From an uncultured Acidimicrobiales bacterium (GTDB lineage Bacteria > Actinomycetota > Acidimicrobiia > Acidimicrobiales > SZUA-35), in contig CALHCB010000026.1 in NCBI GenBank assembly GCA_937930695.1, positions 1 to 64,000 of the forward strand: a stretch of DNA of 64,000 nt. The letters are read 5' to 3'. Positions 14,902 to 24,068 of the stretch are shown here, in pieces. Numbering within the stretch: position 1 is the first letter of the stretch; each line of letters opens with the position of its first letter. The position numbers were made by a program, and so were the translations under genes. Below the pieces are notes generated by a model. The model had not been told where the DNA came from, made no database searches, and was given only the letters and a program-made list of their open reading frames with translations.

Positions 14902-17697
14902 ATGACGAATCCGAACCGCCGAGGTTCGATGATCGGCCGTGATGACGAACTGAGTCGCCTGCACCGTGTGAACGGGACTGACGTTCGGCTGGCTCTTGTC
15001 GCGGGCGACCCGGGCGTTGGGAAGACGATGCTTGTCGACGAATTCGTTGCCCAACTCAGCGATTCGGTGTCGCCACTTCGCGGTTACGCAACGCCGAGCA
15101 CGCTCGATCGACCCCACGACCTGCTTCGATCCGCGACTGCTGACCGGGTCAGTTCCTGGTCGAAGGTTCCGACGTCTCTGGCCGGTCGAACGGAGGCCAT
15201 TGTTCACCTCGTCGGGCCCGTTGCTCCGCAACTCACAGGCTCCGGTGCTCCAGCGCCCGACGAGGTGGCGTGGGTAGGAGCAGAACTGCTGCAGCACCTG
15301 GCAGGTGATGAACCCCTGATCCTCATTGTTGACGATGTGCACTGGGCCGATCCGGAATCGTTGGAGATCCTTGATCGTTTGTTGATGCACGAGCGTCCGT
15401 CGCTCATCGTGGCGACCTACCGACCGGGTGCACTCAACGAACGCTCTCCTGCGGCCGGCTGGATCAGTCGGATGGATCGTCGACAGCCGGTCGAACATAT
15501 TCGGCTCGCCTCGTTCGACATGGCCACGACTGCTCGCTTGCTCGAACACGAGGCGGGGACCGAACCCGACGCCAGAGCGGCCAGGAACTTGTGGACCAGG
15601 ACGGGAGGAAACCCGTTCTTTCTCACCGAGCTCGTGCGGGCTCATCCTTCGGTCGTGTTTGCTGGCGGCGCGGATGCAGCGCTGCCCATGAACGTCGCTG
15701 CGCTTGTCGCCGACCAACTGAATGCGCTTGATCACCCGACGCGGTGCACGCTCGACTACCTCGCGGTTCTTGGCCAGGAAGTTGATTTCGATGAACTTGC
15801 CGTTGTCGCAGGCGAGCCTGAGGGCGAGTTGATGAGTCAGCTGCAAACGCTCATCGCCGGCCAGCTGATCGTGGAGGCTCGACCGGACCACTTCGCCTTT
15901 CGCCACGCCTTGTTGCGTGAGGCCGTTCAAGAGTCGGTGATGTCGCGAGAACGCCGGACCATCCACAGCCGAGCGTTGGACTGGGTTCTTGAATCAGGTG
16001 GACCCGAGACCCTGGTTGTTCACCACGCGCTGGGAGCGAATCGCTATGACCTCGTGGCTGATGCGGCAAAGAAGGCCGCCGCCGAAGCGTTCGACAGAGG
16101 ATCATCTTTCCGGGCCCTGACGTTGGCGGAGGCAGGGCTTGATCAAGCGGGAGATGACCTTGAACTCCTCCGACTGGCAGCTCGCTCGAGTTGGCAAATT
16201 GGACAACGGAGAGAAGCGACGAGCTACGCCCTCTCGATACTCGAACAGGCTCCGGTCGATGACGTTCGAGCGGATGCCCTGAGGTTGTTGGTCCGTCTCT
16301 CCTGGGAACAGGGCGCTGCGGACGACCAATACCGATACCGAGATGAGCTGATTGGGCTGGTGGATCGACTGCATGGCGCCGATCGAGCCGCCGCGCTGGC
16401 AGACCTGGCCCAAGATGCAATGTTGGGCGAACGAATCGAGGAGGCCATTCAGATTTCCGATCAAGCGATCGCGCTCGCCGACGAGTTGGGGGAGAATCGG
16501 ATTGCGGTGCAGGCTCGTATCGAGCGAGCTTCTGCTCGGGCCATGTCAGAAGACGGCCTCGCCTTCGCCGCAGAAGAGATGAGTGCGGCCCTCGACGAGG
16601 CTCGGGAGCTGGGGGACTGGATCGTCTTCAGTCGAGGTGTGAACAACCTCGTGCACTCCTCGGCCCATCTCGAAGCGAGCGCTGAGGACCGCTTGGTCAT
16701 CGAACTCGAGGAGATCGTGCATCGCCTCGGTGCGCCGGAATTTCTCTGCATCAAGCTCGATCACATCAAGGTGCGTCCGTTTTTTCGGGAAGGGCATCTC
16801 GACCGCTTGCTCGACTATGACGTTGCGGAGTTCGACGAGGCCGACGACACCTGGGGAAAGATCGTGGCACCGCCGTTGGGCGAGGCGGGAAAGTTCGAAG
16901 AGGTGCTTGCTCGAGAGAGGGCGCCGAAGTCGGGACTCTTCTCCCAGCTCGCCTGGGGCATCGCCCTCATTCAGTCGGGCGAGATGCACGACGGAACCGA
17001 GATCATCGATCGGGTCTTCGAACGATGTTGGAACGAGCCGGAGGACCTCGGTGATCACCTTGTGTGGCGACACCTTGGACAAACGAAGGGCCTACTCGAA
17101 GCTTCCGGTGGTGACCTGGCGAGCTTGCGCACGATGGTCGAGAAGCTCCGACCTGGTCTCTGCCTCCAACATGTTGGCGCGTTCGCCGACGCGTGGCTGG
17201 CGCAGCTCGATCAGCGCTGGGACGATGCGGTCGACAAGTACGAGCTGGTGCTGTTGCTGCTCGATCAGCAGGGGAATCGGGAGCCCGCGACCGTTCGTGC
17301 CGAGGTTCGCTCAGCCCTGGCGACGTGTCTCGCAGGCCAAGGAAAGCTCGTCCGAGCTCGAGTGCTGCTCATCGAGGCCTTGGAGCTCTTGGCGAATTGG
17401 CCGGGACCTCGACGGCGGTTGATGGAAACGAGGTTGGCTGAGTTGGCGGACTCGGCCGGCGGGAACAAGGAGGTCACCTCTGCAGCGTTGACGCCTCGAG
17501 AGCACGAGGTTGCGGCTCTGGTCGCAGAAGGTCTGTCGAATGGCGAGATCGGCGAGCGGTTGTTCATTGCTCGGAAGACGGTGTCGGTCCATGTGTCGAA
17601 CATCTTGGCGAAGTTGGGTGTTCGGAGTCGATCGGGCATCGCAGCCTGGGTCGTACGCAACGACGTTGCGGATCCCGGCGGCAAACTGCAGTCATGA
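14902..17697 (+). CDS. LAL-type LuxR family regulator with AAA ATPase domain
   Basis: 931 aa. An N-terminal STAND/AAA ATPase has Walker A AGDPGVGKT (about 34-42) and Walker B LILIVDDVHWAD. A long helical TPR-like middle follows (repeated A-rich pairs). The C-terminal LuxR helix-turn-helix is LTPREHEVAALVAEGLSNGEIGERLFIARKTVSVHVSNIL. Such MalT/LAL regulators sense a ligand through the helical region and activate nearby promoters. The stop overlaps the next gene's ATG by 4 bp, so it is coupled to a PLP decarboxylase. The 165 bp upstream hold no gene; no clear Shine-Dalgarno is seen. Confidence 0.9.
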   Translation: MTNPNRRGSMIGRDDELSRLHRVNGTDVRLALVAGDPGVGKTMLVDEFVAQLSDSVSPLRGYATPSTLDRPHDLLRSATADRVSSWSKVPTSLAGRTEAIVHLVGPVAPQLTGSGAPAPDEVAWVGAELLQHLAGDEPLILIVDDVHWADPESLEILDRLLMHERPSLIVATYRPGALNERSPAAGWISRMDRRQPVEHIRLASFDMATTARLLEHEAGTEPDARAARNLWTRTGGNPFFLTELVRAHPSVVFAGGADAALPMNVAALVADQLNALDHPTRCTLDYLAVLGQEVDFDELAVVAGEPEGELMSQLQTLIAGQLIVEARPDHFAFRHALLREAVQESVMSRERRTIHSRALDWVLESGGPETLVVHHALGANRYDLVADAAKKAAAEAFDRGSSFRALTLAEAGLDQAGDDLELLRLAARSSWQIGQRREATSYALSILEQAPVDDVRADALRLLVRLSWEQGAADDQYRYRDELIGLVDRLHGADRAAALADLAQDAMLGERIEEAIQISDQAIALADELGENRIAVQARIERASARAMSEDGLAFAAEEMSAALDEARELGDWIVFSRGVNNLVHSSAHLEASAEDRLVIELEEIVHRLGAPEFLCIKLDHIKVRPFFREGHLDRLLDYDVAEFDEADDTWGKIVAPPLGEAGKFEEVLARERAPKSGLFSQLAWGIALIQSGEMHDGTEIIDRVFERCWNEPEDLGDHLVWRHLGQTKGLLEASGGDLASLRTMVEKLRPGLCLQHVGAFADAWLAQLDQRWDDAVDKYELVLLLLDQQGNREPATVRAEVRSALATCLAGQGKLVRARVLLIEALELLANWPGPRRRLMETRLAELADSAGGNKEVTSAALTPREHEVAALVAEGLSNGEIGERLFIARKTVSVHVSNILAKLGVRSRSGIAAWVVRNDVADPGGKLQS

Positions 17698-19085
17698 CTG
17701 ACTCCGTCGCCCAGGGCCACGCCTTTGCTCTCGACTACCTGCGTGACCGCTCGGAACGATCTGTGGTGCCGAGCTCATCGGCTGTTGCTGATCTCGATCA
17801 ACTCAAGGGTGAACTCCCTGAGCAGGGACGTGACCCATCCGAGGTCCTTGCGTTGCTCGGAGGCGTCGGGAGCCCAGCGACGATGGTGACCAACGGTCCT
17901 CGATACTTCGGCTTTGTCACCGGCGGTGCACTCCCCGTTGCGATGGGGGCAGGAGCGCTGGCCTCGGCATGGGATCAGAACGCAGCACTGCCCATCATGT
18001 CGCCGGTCGCCTCAGCAATCGACACCACCACGATCAAGTGGATGGTCGAATTGCTCGGTTTGGCTCCGACTGCAACCGGAACATTCTGCGGAGGCGCCAG
18101 CGAAGCCAATCTGATCTCGATGATCTCCGCCCGAGATGCCGTGCTCGCCCGCGTGGGTTGGGACGCGCCGTCACAGGGACTTGCCGGATCGCCTGCCATA
18201 ACCGTCATCACGAGCGTCGAGACCCACGCCTCGATGAAGAAGGCCATCTCGCTTGCGGGTCTCGGCCGAGACCGCTGTGTGTTGGTGGACAGTGATGCTC
18301 AGGGAGCCATGGACGCGGCTGCCGGGCTTGCAGCGATTGCTGCGGCGTCGGGGCCAACGATCGTTGCGCTCCAAGCGGGCAACGTCAACACCGGTCAGAG
18401 CGACCCCTTCGAGGTGCTGATCCCCGCAGCAAAGAAGACCGGAGCCTGGGTGCATGTGGATGGAGCTTTCGGTCTGTGGGCCAACGCCGCACCAACGCGA
18501 ACCCAGCTCGTCAGGGGAGTCGACGGAGCCGATTCGTGGGCCGTTGATGCCCACAAGTGGTTGAACGTGACCTACGACTCTGCCGTGGCTCTCTGTGCGA
18601 ATGGTGATGACTTGGCTCGTTCGATGCGGGCAGACGCCGCCTATCTGCCGTCTGACTCAGGAGAACGTGTCCCGATGAATTTGGGATTGCAGATGTCCCA
18701 GAAAGCCCGGGCCATCGAAGTATGGGCAGTGATCTCGACCCTGGGTCGAGACGGCATCGCGGACCTCATCGAACGTTCCTGCGGACTGGCGAAGCGCTTT
18801 GCCGACCGACTCGCCGCCGGCGGAGCTGAAGTGCTGCACGATGTCGTCCTGAACCAGGTTCTGGTGTCGTTCGGTTCAAACGAGATGACGGATCAAGTGA
18901 TCGAGGCCGTCCAGGCTGAGGGAACATGTTGGGCCGGCGGCACGACCTGGCCAGCGCATCAGCTCACCGCCCGTCGGGCAATGCGGTTGAGCGTGTCCGG
19001 TTGGGAGACGACGGAAGGCGACATCGATGCCAGCGCGGACGCCATCTTGTTGTGCTGGAACGCCGTCAGGGAGACGACGAGCTAG
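17694..19085 (+). CDS. PLP-dependent decarboxylase (group II, aromatic-L-amino-acid/glutamate decarboxylase-like)
   Basis: 463 aa. PLP lysine is K288 in SWAVDAHKWLN; the PLP-ring histidine is in SVETHASMKKA (H178) and the aspartate in WVHVDGAFGLWA. The FCGGASEANLISMISARD stretch fits fold-type I group II decarboxylases. Substrate cannot be read from sequence: glutamate, aspartate, tryptophan/tyrosine, or a non-decarboxylating lyase are possible. Translationally coupled to the LAL regulator upstream, which may control it. Convergent with the GH13 gene with 1 bp between stops. Confidence 0.85.
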   Translation: MTDSVAQGHAFALDYLRDRSERSVVPSSSAVADLDQLKGELPEQGRDPSEVLALLGGVGSPATMVTNGPRYFGFVTGGALPVAMGAGALASAWDQNAALPIMSPVASAIDTTTIKWMVELLGLAPTATGTFCGGASEANLISMISARDAVLARVGWDAPSQGLAGSPAITVITSVETHASMKKAISLAGLGRDRCVLVDSDAQGAMDAAAGLAAIAAASGPTIVALQAGNVNTGQSDPFEVLIPAAKKTGAWVHVDGAFGLWANAAPTRTQLVRGVDGADSWAVDAHKWLNVTYDSAVALCANGDDLARSMRADAAYLPSDSGERVPMNLGLQMSQKARAIEVWAVISTLGRDGIADLIERSCGLAKRFADRLAAGGAEVLHDVVLNQVLVSFGSNEMTDQVIEAVQAEGTCWAGGTTWPAHQLTARRAMRLSVSGWETTEGDIDASADAILLCWNAVRETTS

Positions 19086-19086
19086 C

Positions 19087-20985
19087 TCAGTTGAGTTCCC
19101 ATATCGACAGGGCAGGGCCATCGCCCGGCAGGGTGATCGTGCCATCGGCCCCGGGATGGAGATCCGGACCGTTCAGAATCCCATGCAGTTCGTCTGACTT
19201 GAGCTGGTTCGCAGAGATTGCGAGCTGGTTCGTGTCAGCACGAGCCGCTCGCACAAGCAGTCGTTGCTCGGAGGTCTCGCGCAGAAACACGACGGCGTCG
19301 TCTGCGGTGTGGACCCATCGGAAGCCACCATGGCGAAGCGCGACGTTCTGATTGCGGATAGCAATGACGCTTCGATACCAGTCGAGAAACGACGTGTCCC
19401 AGGTGTCAGTGTCCCAGGGCATTGTGCGACGGGCACGTTCTGAGGTCTCCGCGGTGAGGCCAACTTCGTCGCCGTAGAAGAACGTCGGTGCGCCCGGCAT
19501 GCACAACAAGAGCCCGAACCCCGCCTTCGCAACCTCGTCGTCGTCGCACATCGTTCGCCAGCGGGCGGTGTCGTGCGAAGACAGCAACGTCATGGAACCC
19601 ATCGTCACTTGCCACGGCATCGCCGACCGAACAGAGTCCATGGACCGGGCCATTTGGGAGCCGGTTCGGCGAGGCTGGCCTGGGCCGGCGTGGAAGGCTC
19701 CGAGCGCCGTGAATTGTCCGAGCCATGAAGCGATCGGACGCGTGATACCTGCGTAGTTCATGACGCCGTGCCAACCATCTCCAGGGGCATCAAGGCTGGC
19801 ATCGAAGAAGTGCTCGCCGACCAACCAACGGTCTGCATCGGTCTCCTCGATGGTCTTGCGTGCGGCTCGGGCGACGTCTTGATTGAGGTCGAGCGGCCCG
19901 AGGCGGCCGGTCATGTTCGCCACGTCGATTCGCCATCCGGCCATGTTGAACGGTTCGGCGAGGTAGTGAGCCAAGTGAGACTTCGGGCCTTCGTAGTAGC
20001 GGCGGCGCATCTCCTCACTTCGGTGATCGAGCTTCGGCAGGCTGTCGATCCCAAGCCACGATTCGTACGAACCGGGGTGGTCGTTGAAGAAGTAGAAGTC
20101 AGCCTCATCACTGTGTTGGTCGGCTTGTGCCGCCTGGAACCACTCGTGGCGATCACCAGTGTGGTTGAGCGTGAGGTCGGTCATGACCTTCAATCCGGCT
20201 CGATCCGCAGCCTGGGAGAGCCGTGCCAAGGCCTCGTCGCCGCCGAGAACGGGATCAACGAACCCGAAGGTGGATGCGTCGTAGCGATGGTTTGATCCGG
20301 CCGGAAAGACGGGAGTGAGATAGATCCCGCCAACTCCGAGATCGATCAGGTGGTCGAGCTTCGCCGTGATTCCATCGAGGTCGCCGCCGTACATCTGCAG
20401 CATCGCCTCGTGACCATCGGCAATGGGCGTGTCCCAGCTCACCCAGTCGGCCCAGGACGTGTCGGTCGGGTGGTTGTCGTGGGCGTAAACGCCAGTCGTT
20501 GCAAAGCGATCGGGAAAGATCTGATACCAGACGGTGTCCGGAACCCAGCTGGGGGCCCCGCCGGTCGTAATGAGGCGATAGTCGTCGCGATCTGAAGGAT
20601 CCCAGTCGAGCAGACCCGCGCCGTTGAGCCACCGCGGTCCCTCGTCTGTCTCCAGGTAGAAGCGATAGTTCTGCACGTTCTGGGTGCATTCGATGTCGAA
20701 ACGAATCCGATCAGCATCGATGCCGGTCCCTCGCTCGCCTTTCGCCCAGAACTGTTCGGCGTCCCTCATGCCTCGAAGCCACGCCTCCTCGATGGGCATC
20801 GCAGCGCCGTCGCTGCTTGTCGTCGGCAACTCCACCTCGACGGTGACGGTGTCGCCAATCGATGGCCGAGGCTGGTCGACGTATCGAGCAGAGGGGTCGT
20901 GGTGGGGCTGATCGAGAAACACAGACGGTCGGTCCTTCGGCGGCACGATCGAAGCGTGCCACGAATCGGGCTGAGAGTTGGCCAA
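19087..20985 (-). CDS. Glycoside hydrolase family 13 (alpha-amylase/neopullulanase-type)
   Basis: 632 aa. An N-terminal beta domain (about 1-145) resembles the CBM34-like module of neopullulanases. The (beta/alpha)8 barrel has conserved regions DLTLNH, GWRIDVANM (nucleophile D354), WLVGEHFFD (acid/base E391) and LLSSHDTAR (H471/D472), followed by a C-terminal beta domain. It should hydrolyse alpha-1,4-glucans or maltodextrins. No signal peptide is visible, so it is probably cytoplasmic. A terminator-like hairpin lies about 20 bp upstream of the start, separating it from the DUF937/OmpA gene. Confidence 0.9.
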   Translation of the reverse strand: MANSQPDSWHASIVPPKDRPSVFLDQPHHDPSARYVDQPRPSIGDTVTVEVELPTTSSDGAAMPIEEAWLRGMRDAEQFWAKGERGTGIDADRIRFDIECTQNVQNYRFYLETDEGPRWLNGAGLLDWDPSDRDDYRLITTGGAPSWVPDTVWYQIFPDRFATTGVYAHDNHPTDTSWADWVSWDTPIADGHEAMLQMYGGDLDGITAKLDHLIDLGVGGIYLTPVFPAGSNHRYDASTFGFVDPVLGGDEALARLSQAADRAGLKVMTDLTLNHTGDRHEWFQAAQADQHSDEADFYFFNDHPGSYESWLGIDSLPKLDHRSEEMRRRYYEGPKSHLAHYLAEPFNMAGWRIDVANMTGRLGPLDLNQDVARAARKTIEETDADRWLVGEHFFDASLDAPGDGWHGVMNYAGITRPIASWLGQFTALGAFHAGPGQPRRTGSQMARSMDSVRSAMPWQVTMGSMTLLSSHDTARWRTMCDDDEVAKAGFGLLLCMPGAPTFFYGDEVGLTAETSERARRTMPWDTDTWDTSFLDWYRSVIAIRNQNVALRHGGFRWVHTADDAVVFLRETSEQRLLVRAARADTNQLAISANQLKSDELHGILNGPDLHPGADGTITLPGDGPALSIWELN

Positions 20986-21007
20986 TCGGACGAACGAACA
21001 AAGATGT

Positions 21008-21041
21008 GAATCGGGGCGACCCTTTTGGGCCGCCCCGAATC
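21008..21041 (-). terminator. Terminator-like hairpin after the DUF937-fasciclin-OmpA gene
   Basis: A near-perfect GC-rich stem of about 15 bp (GAATCGGGGCGACCC / GGGCCGCCCCGAATC) has a TTTT loop and lies 56 bp beyond the stop at 21097. Read on the minus strand it is followed by a short T-containing stretch (ACATCTTTGTTCG). The weak T-run lowers certainty, but the stem is the strongest in the first 30 kb. Confidence 0.6.
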
Positions 21042-21096
21042 TGGCGTTCGACGTTGGGAGAACGCCGAACGAACTCTGTTGCTACCCGAGTGAGCG

Positions 21097-22860
21097 TCAG
21101 CTCACGGTGGACACAAACTCGATGCGGCGATTGGCCGCCTTGCCCTCGGGAGTGTCGTTGTCGGCGATTGGGTTCGTCTCGCCGTAGCCGACTGCCGTCA
21201 TGTTCTGCGCCGCAACGCCCTTCTCTGCGAGATAGGCCTGGACTGCCTCTGCCCGGTCCTGGCTCAGCTGCTGGTTCAGTGCATCATCGCCATCCGCATC
21301 GGTGTGTCCCGCGATCTCCACGATGGTGTTGTTGGCGATCAGGAACTCGGCAGCACCGTCGAGAACGGTTGTGCTGTCTGGGGTGATGACTGCCGAGCCG
21401 GTCTCAAAGTTGATCGGTGCTATGCCAAGTGCATCGTTGAGCGATCCGCCCAGCAAGGCCTGCACATCCGGTGGAAGAAGAACCGAGTCCACGATGTGAA
21501 TCACTCCGTTGTTTGCCGTGACGTCTGCGCTCTGGACAGCGGCGCCGTTGATGGTCGGTGCTCCGTTGTTCAACGCAACGTTCAGATTTGTTCCCTCAAC
21601 GGAAGCGAGGGGCCCGTCAACCAAGTCAGCCGAACCGAGATTGCCAGCGACTGCGTGGTAGGTCAGCACTCGTTGGAGGAGTTCGGGATCGTCTTTGACC
21701 GTGTCTGGAAGCGCAGCGATCGCATCGTCGGACGGAGCAAAGATCGTGAACGGTCCATCGCCTTCGAGGACATCGGCAAGTCCCGCTGCGTCGACCGCTC
21801 CCACGAAGCGGCCAAGCTCACCGTTCTGGTCAGCAACATCGAGCAGGTTTCCGGGAATCCAGCCCTCGGGTTCGGCTGCCTCGGTCGTTTCGGTCTCTGC
21901 CACATCGGCTTCGGTCGTTGCCGATTGCTCTGTTGCCTCAGTTGTTTCGACTGGCAGAGCCTCTTCTTCGATTGCGGTGGTGTCAGTCGAAACGGCAACT
22001 TCGCCGTTGTCGTCGTCGGAGCTGCTGCAACTCCATGCGAGTAGTGCGATCAAGGGGATCAGCAAGAGAAGCGGCAGCCATCGGAGAAAGCCATTCTTCT
22101 TCTTTTCGGGCTCGGGGCTTCGCACCGCAGCTGATGTTCCTGCGCCAACAGTCGTTGCCGCCCCGCCGACGCGGCCCGCTACTCCGCGGGCGCCGGCCGA
22201 TGCGCCAGCGACTGCGCCGGATGCGGCTCCGCCTGCTGCACCCGCTGCTGCCGCGAGGCCGCCAAAACCTGCGATCTTCTTGAGATTGTTCACGAATCGA
22301 CCGTCGTCGTCACCGGATTCAGCCGCCGCGCCTCCGTCGAGTAGCCCCAGTACCTGACCATGTCCGCCGGACTCCATGGAGGACCACTCCGAGCCGAGCT
22401 CGCGAGCCAAGCCCGCTTTGTCGAGGCCACGCGTTGCTTGTCGCTTACCGAGGAACCCAATGACCATGGGGGCGATCATGGGGAGCAACTTCGTGATCTG
22501 ACCGAGGCTCATGCCCGAGCGCTCCGCAAGACCATGTGTCGCATGTGTTCTGGCACCTCCCAGGAGGCCGTCGACAAGGAGGTTCCCGGCTGATTCACCG
22601 CCGGGAGGAGTGGCAGACTCTGAGTTGAAGAGATCGGTGAAGTTGTCGAGAATCGAACCGTCGTCGCCCTTCACCAGGTCAAAGAGCGCAGAAGCGCTCG
22701 ATGGCGAGGCGGCGCGCTTGGTGACACTGCCCAGAAGCATGGGTATGGCGGAAGCCAGCGCGCTGTTGGTCGTGGTGGAATCGGCGCCGAGTGTGCTCGC
22801 CAACTGCCCGGACGCGCCGGTGCTGGCCAGAATCTGGCCGATCTCTTCGAACATGGTCAT
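21097..22860 (-). CDS. DUF937 - TM - fasciclin - OmpA fusion, cell-envelope protein
   Basis: 587 aa with four parts. Residues 1-190 are a DUF937 domain (TMFEEIGQILASTGASGQLA, MLLGSVTKRA, LPMIAPMVIGFLGKRQ). Residues 197-245 are an Ala/Gly-rich linker, and 258-277 one membrane helix (FLRWLPLLLLIPLIALLAWS). After an acidic Thr/Glu linker, about 335-465 is a fasciclin domain (FTIFAPSDDAIAALP, NGVIHIVDSVLLPP) and 480-587 an OmpA peptidoglycan-binding domain (VEIAGHTDADGDDALNQQLS, GYGETNPIADN, NRRIEF). Predicted topology: DUF937 inside, fasciclin and OmpA outside, gripping the wall. Function unknown. Confidence 0.9.
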   Translation of the reverse strand: MTMFEEIGQILASTGASGQLASTLGADSTTTNSALASAIPMLLGSVTKRAASPSSASALFDLVKGDDGSILDNFTDLFNSESATPPGGESAGNLLVDGLLGGARTHATHGLAERSGMSLGQITKLLPMIAPMVIGFLGKRQATRGLDKAGLARELGSEWSSMESGGHGQVLGLLDGGAAAESGDDDGRFVNNLKKIAGFGGLAAAAGAAGGAASGAVAGASAGARGVAGRVGGAATTVGAGTSAAVRSPEPEKKKNGFLRWLPLLLLIPLIALLAWSCSSSDDDNGEVAVSTDTTAIEEEALPVETTEATEQSATTEADVAETETTEAAEPEGWIPGNLLDVADQNGELGRFVGAVDAAGLADVLEGDGPFTIFAPSDDAIAALPDTVKDDPELLQRVLTYHAVAGNLGSADLVDGPLASVEGTNLNVALNNGAPTINGAAVQSADVTANNGVIHIVDSVLLPPDVQALLGGSLNDALGIAPINFETGSAVITPDSTTVLDGAAEFLIANNTIVEIAGHTDADGDDALNQQLSQDRAEAVQAYLAEKGVAAQNMTAVGYGETNPIADNDTPEGKAANRRIEFVSTVS

Positions 22861-22990
22861 GGTGGTGTCTGCCCTTCATTGCGGGTGTTCTCTTCACCGA
22901 ACGGGAACGGGTGTCGAGACCTGACTCAACAGAGCCAGTCAGAACAGTGACGTGCGGTCACGCTCCGAAGTTTCAAGATTCCTCAAATTT

Positions 22991-23006
22991 GTTACCTGTT
23001 GGTAAC
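22991..23006. promoter_or_regulatory. Palindrome GTTACC-N4-GGTAAC, possible operator
   Basis: A perfect 16-bp inverted repeat lies 16 bp before the ATG of the APH-like gene, overlapping the expected promoter/leader. This spacing and symmetry are typical of TetR-like or GntR-like operators. No regulator gene is adjacent. Confidence 0.45.
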
Positions 23007-23022
23007 CAGGCAAGATGAAGGA

Positions 23023-24063
23023 ATGTCCGATCCGTCGAGTGAGCCGACACCTCCCATCAACCACGACAACGTCACGAGATGGATGTCCGAACGCGTCGAG
23101 ATCGTCGGACCGCTTCGCTTCGAACTGATCGCTGGCGGCCGGTCGAATATGACGTTCACGGTGACCGATGCCGTCGGTGCAAAGTTCGTGTTGCGACGTC
23201 CGCCCTCCGGGCCGCTGTTGCCGAGTGCACACGACATGGCTCGGGAGCATCGATTGATGGACGCACTCAAAGACAGCCCGGTTCCTGTGCCGAGGATGGT
23301 TGGTCTTTGTCAGGACGAGGCGGTCAACGGCCGTGACTTCTATGTGATGCACCACCTCGATGGTGTGGTGGTTCGAGACATCGAGATTGGCCGGACGTTC
23401 GATGTCGCTACCAGAACTCGAATGTGCCACGAGCTCATCGACACACTCTGCACGCTGCATCGGGTGGACATCGATGAAGTCGGCCTCGGCAATCTGGCGA
23501 AGCGAAGCGGCTACATCGAGCGCCAGATCAAACGGTGGTCTGGTCAGTGGGACCAGTCGAAACAGCGAGAGATTCCCTTGATCGATCGAGTGCGCGACAC
23601 CTTGATCGAGCGACTTCCCGAAGGTGCGCCAACCACGATCGCTCACGGCGACTATCGACTCTCAAACTGCATGATGGACCCGGCGGGCCCGGTGGCCGGG
23701 GTCCTCGATTGGGAGCTCTGCACTCTGGGAGATCCAATGGCTGACTTGGCAGGACTTCTTGGGTATTGGTTCAGCGAGGATGAGGTTGACCCCAAGGGCG
23801 ATGCAGAGACAACGGGCCTTGAAGGGTTTCTGTCTCAGGAAGAAATGGCGGGGTTGTACGCCGAGCAGATGGGTGTCTCCCTCGAGCTTGTCGACTACTA
23901 CCGGGGCTTCGCAGCGTGGCGGCTCGCGTGCATCGCTGAAGGGGTCTATGCCCGGTACCTGAACGGTCAACAGGGAGAGCAAGACGAGGAGTTCGACCTC
24001 GATGAGTATCGAGACTCCGTTGTTCGTCGAGTTGATGTCGCCGCAGGGCACCTCGGGCTGTAG
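23023..24063 (+). CDS. Phosphotransferase family protein (APH-like, ACAD10/11-type kinase domain)
   Basis: 346 aa from ATG 23023, preceded by GATGAAGGA. It has a kinase-like fold: LIAGGRSNMTFTVTD (nucleotide loop), FVLRRPP (Lys/Arg strand), catalytic HGDYRLSNCMMD and metal-binding GVLDWELCTLGDPMADLA. This subgroup resembles the N-terminal domain of ACAD10/11, which phosphorylates 4-hydroxyacyl-CoAs, and is common near acyl-CoA dehydrogenases in actinobacteria; the acyl-CoA dehydrogenase at 3.9 kb is not adjacent. Not evidence for antibiotic resistance. Followed after 5 bp by a deacetylase gene. Confidence 0.85.
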   Translation: MSDPSSEPTPPINHDNVTRWMSERVEIVGPLRFELIAGGRSNMTFTVTDAVGAKFVLRRPPSGPLLPSAHDMAREHRLMDALKDSPVPVPRMVGLCQDEAVNGRDFYVMHHLDGVVVRDIEIGRTFDVATRTRMCHELIDTLCTLHRVDIDEVGLGNLAKRSGYIERQIKRWSGQWDQSKQREIPLIDRVRDTLIERLPEGAPTTIAHGDYRLSNCMMDPAGPVAGVLDWELCTLGDPMADLAGLLGYWFSEDEVDPKGDAETTGLEGFLSQEEMAGLYAEQMGVSLELVDYYRGFAAWRLACIAEGVYARYLNGQQGEQDEEFDLDEYRDSVVRRVDVAAGHLGL

Positions 24064-24068
24064 CCGCC

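Noticed and set aside
14878-15966. 362-aa minus-strand ORF opposite the LAL regulator
   Set aside because: No family motif; the + strand frame carries Walker A and HTH motifs. High-GC antisense shadow.
21304-22044. 246-aa + strand ORF opposite the DUF937 fusion
   Set aside because: Composition is that of an antisense frame; no motif.
23023-24063. APH-like gene as aminoglycoside resistance
   Set aside because: Subgroup resembles ACAD10/11 kinase domains, not resistance enzymes; no resistance context.
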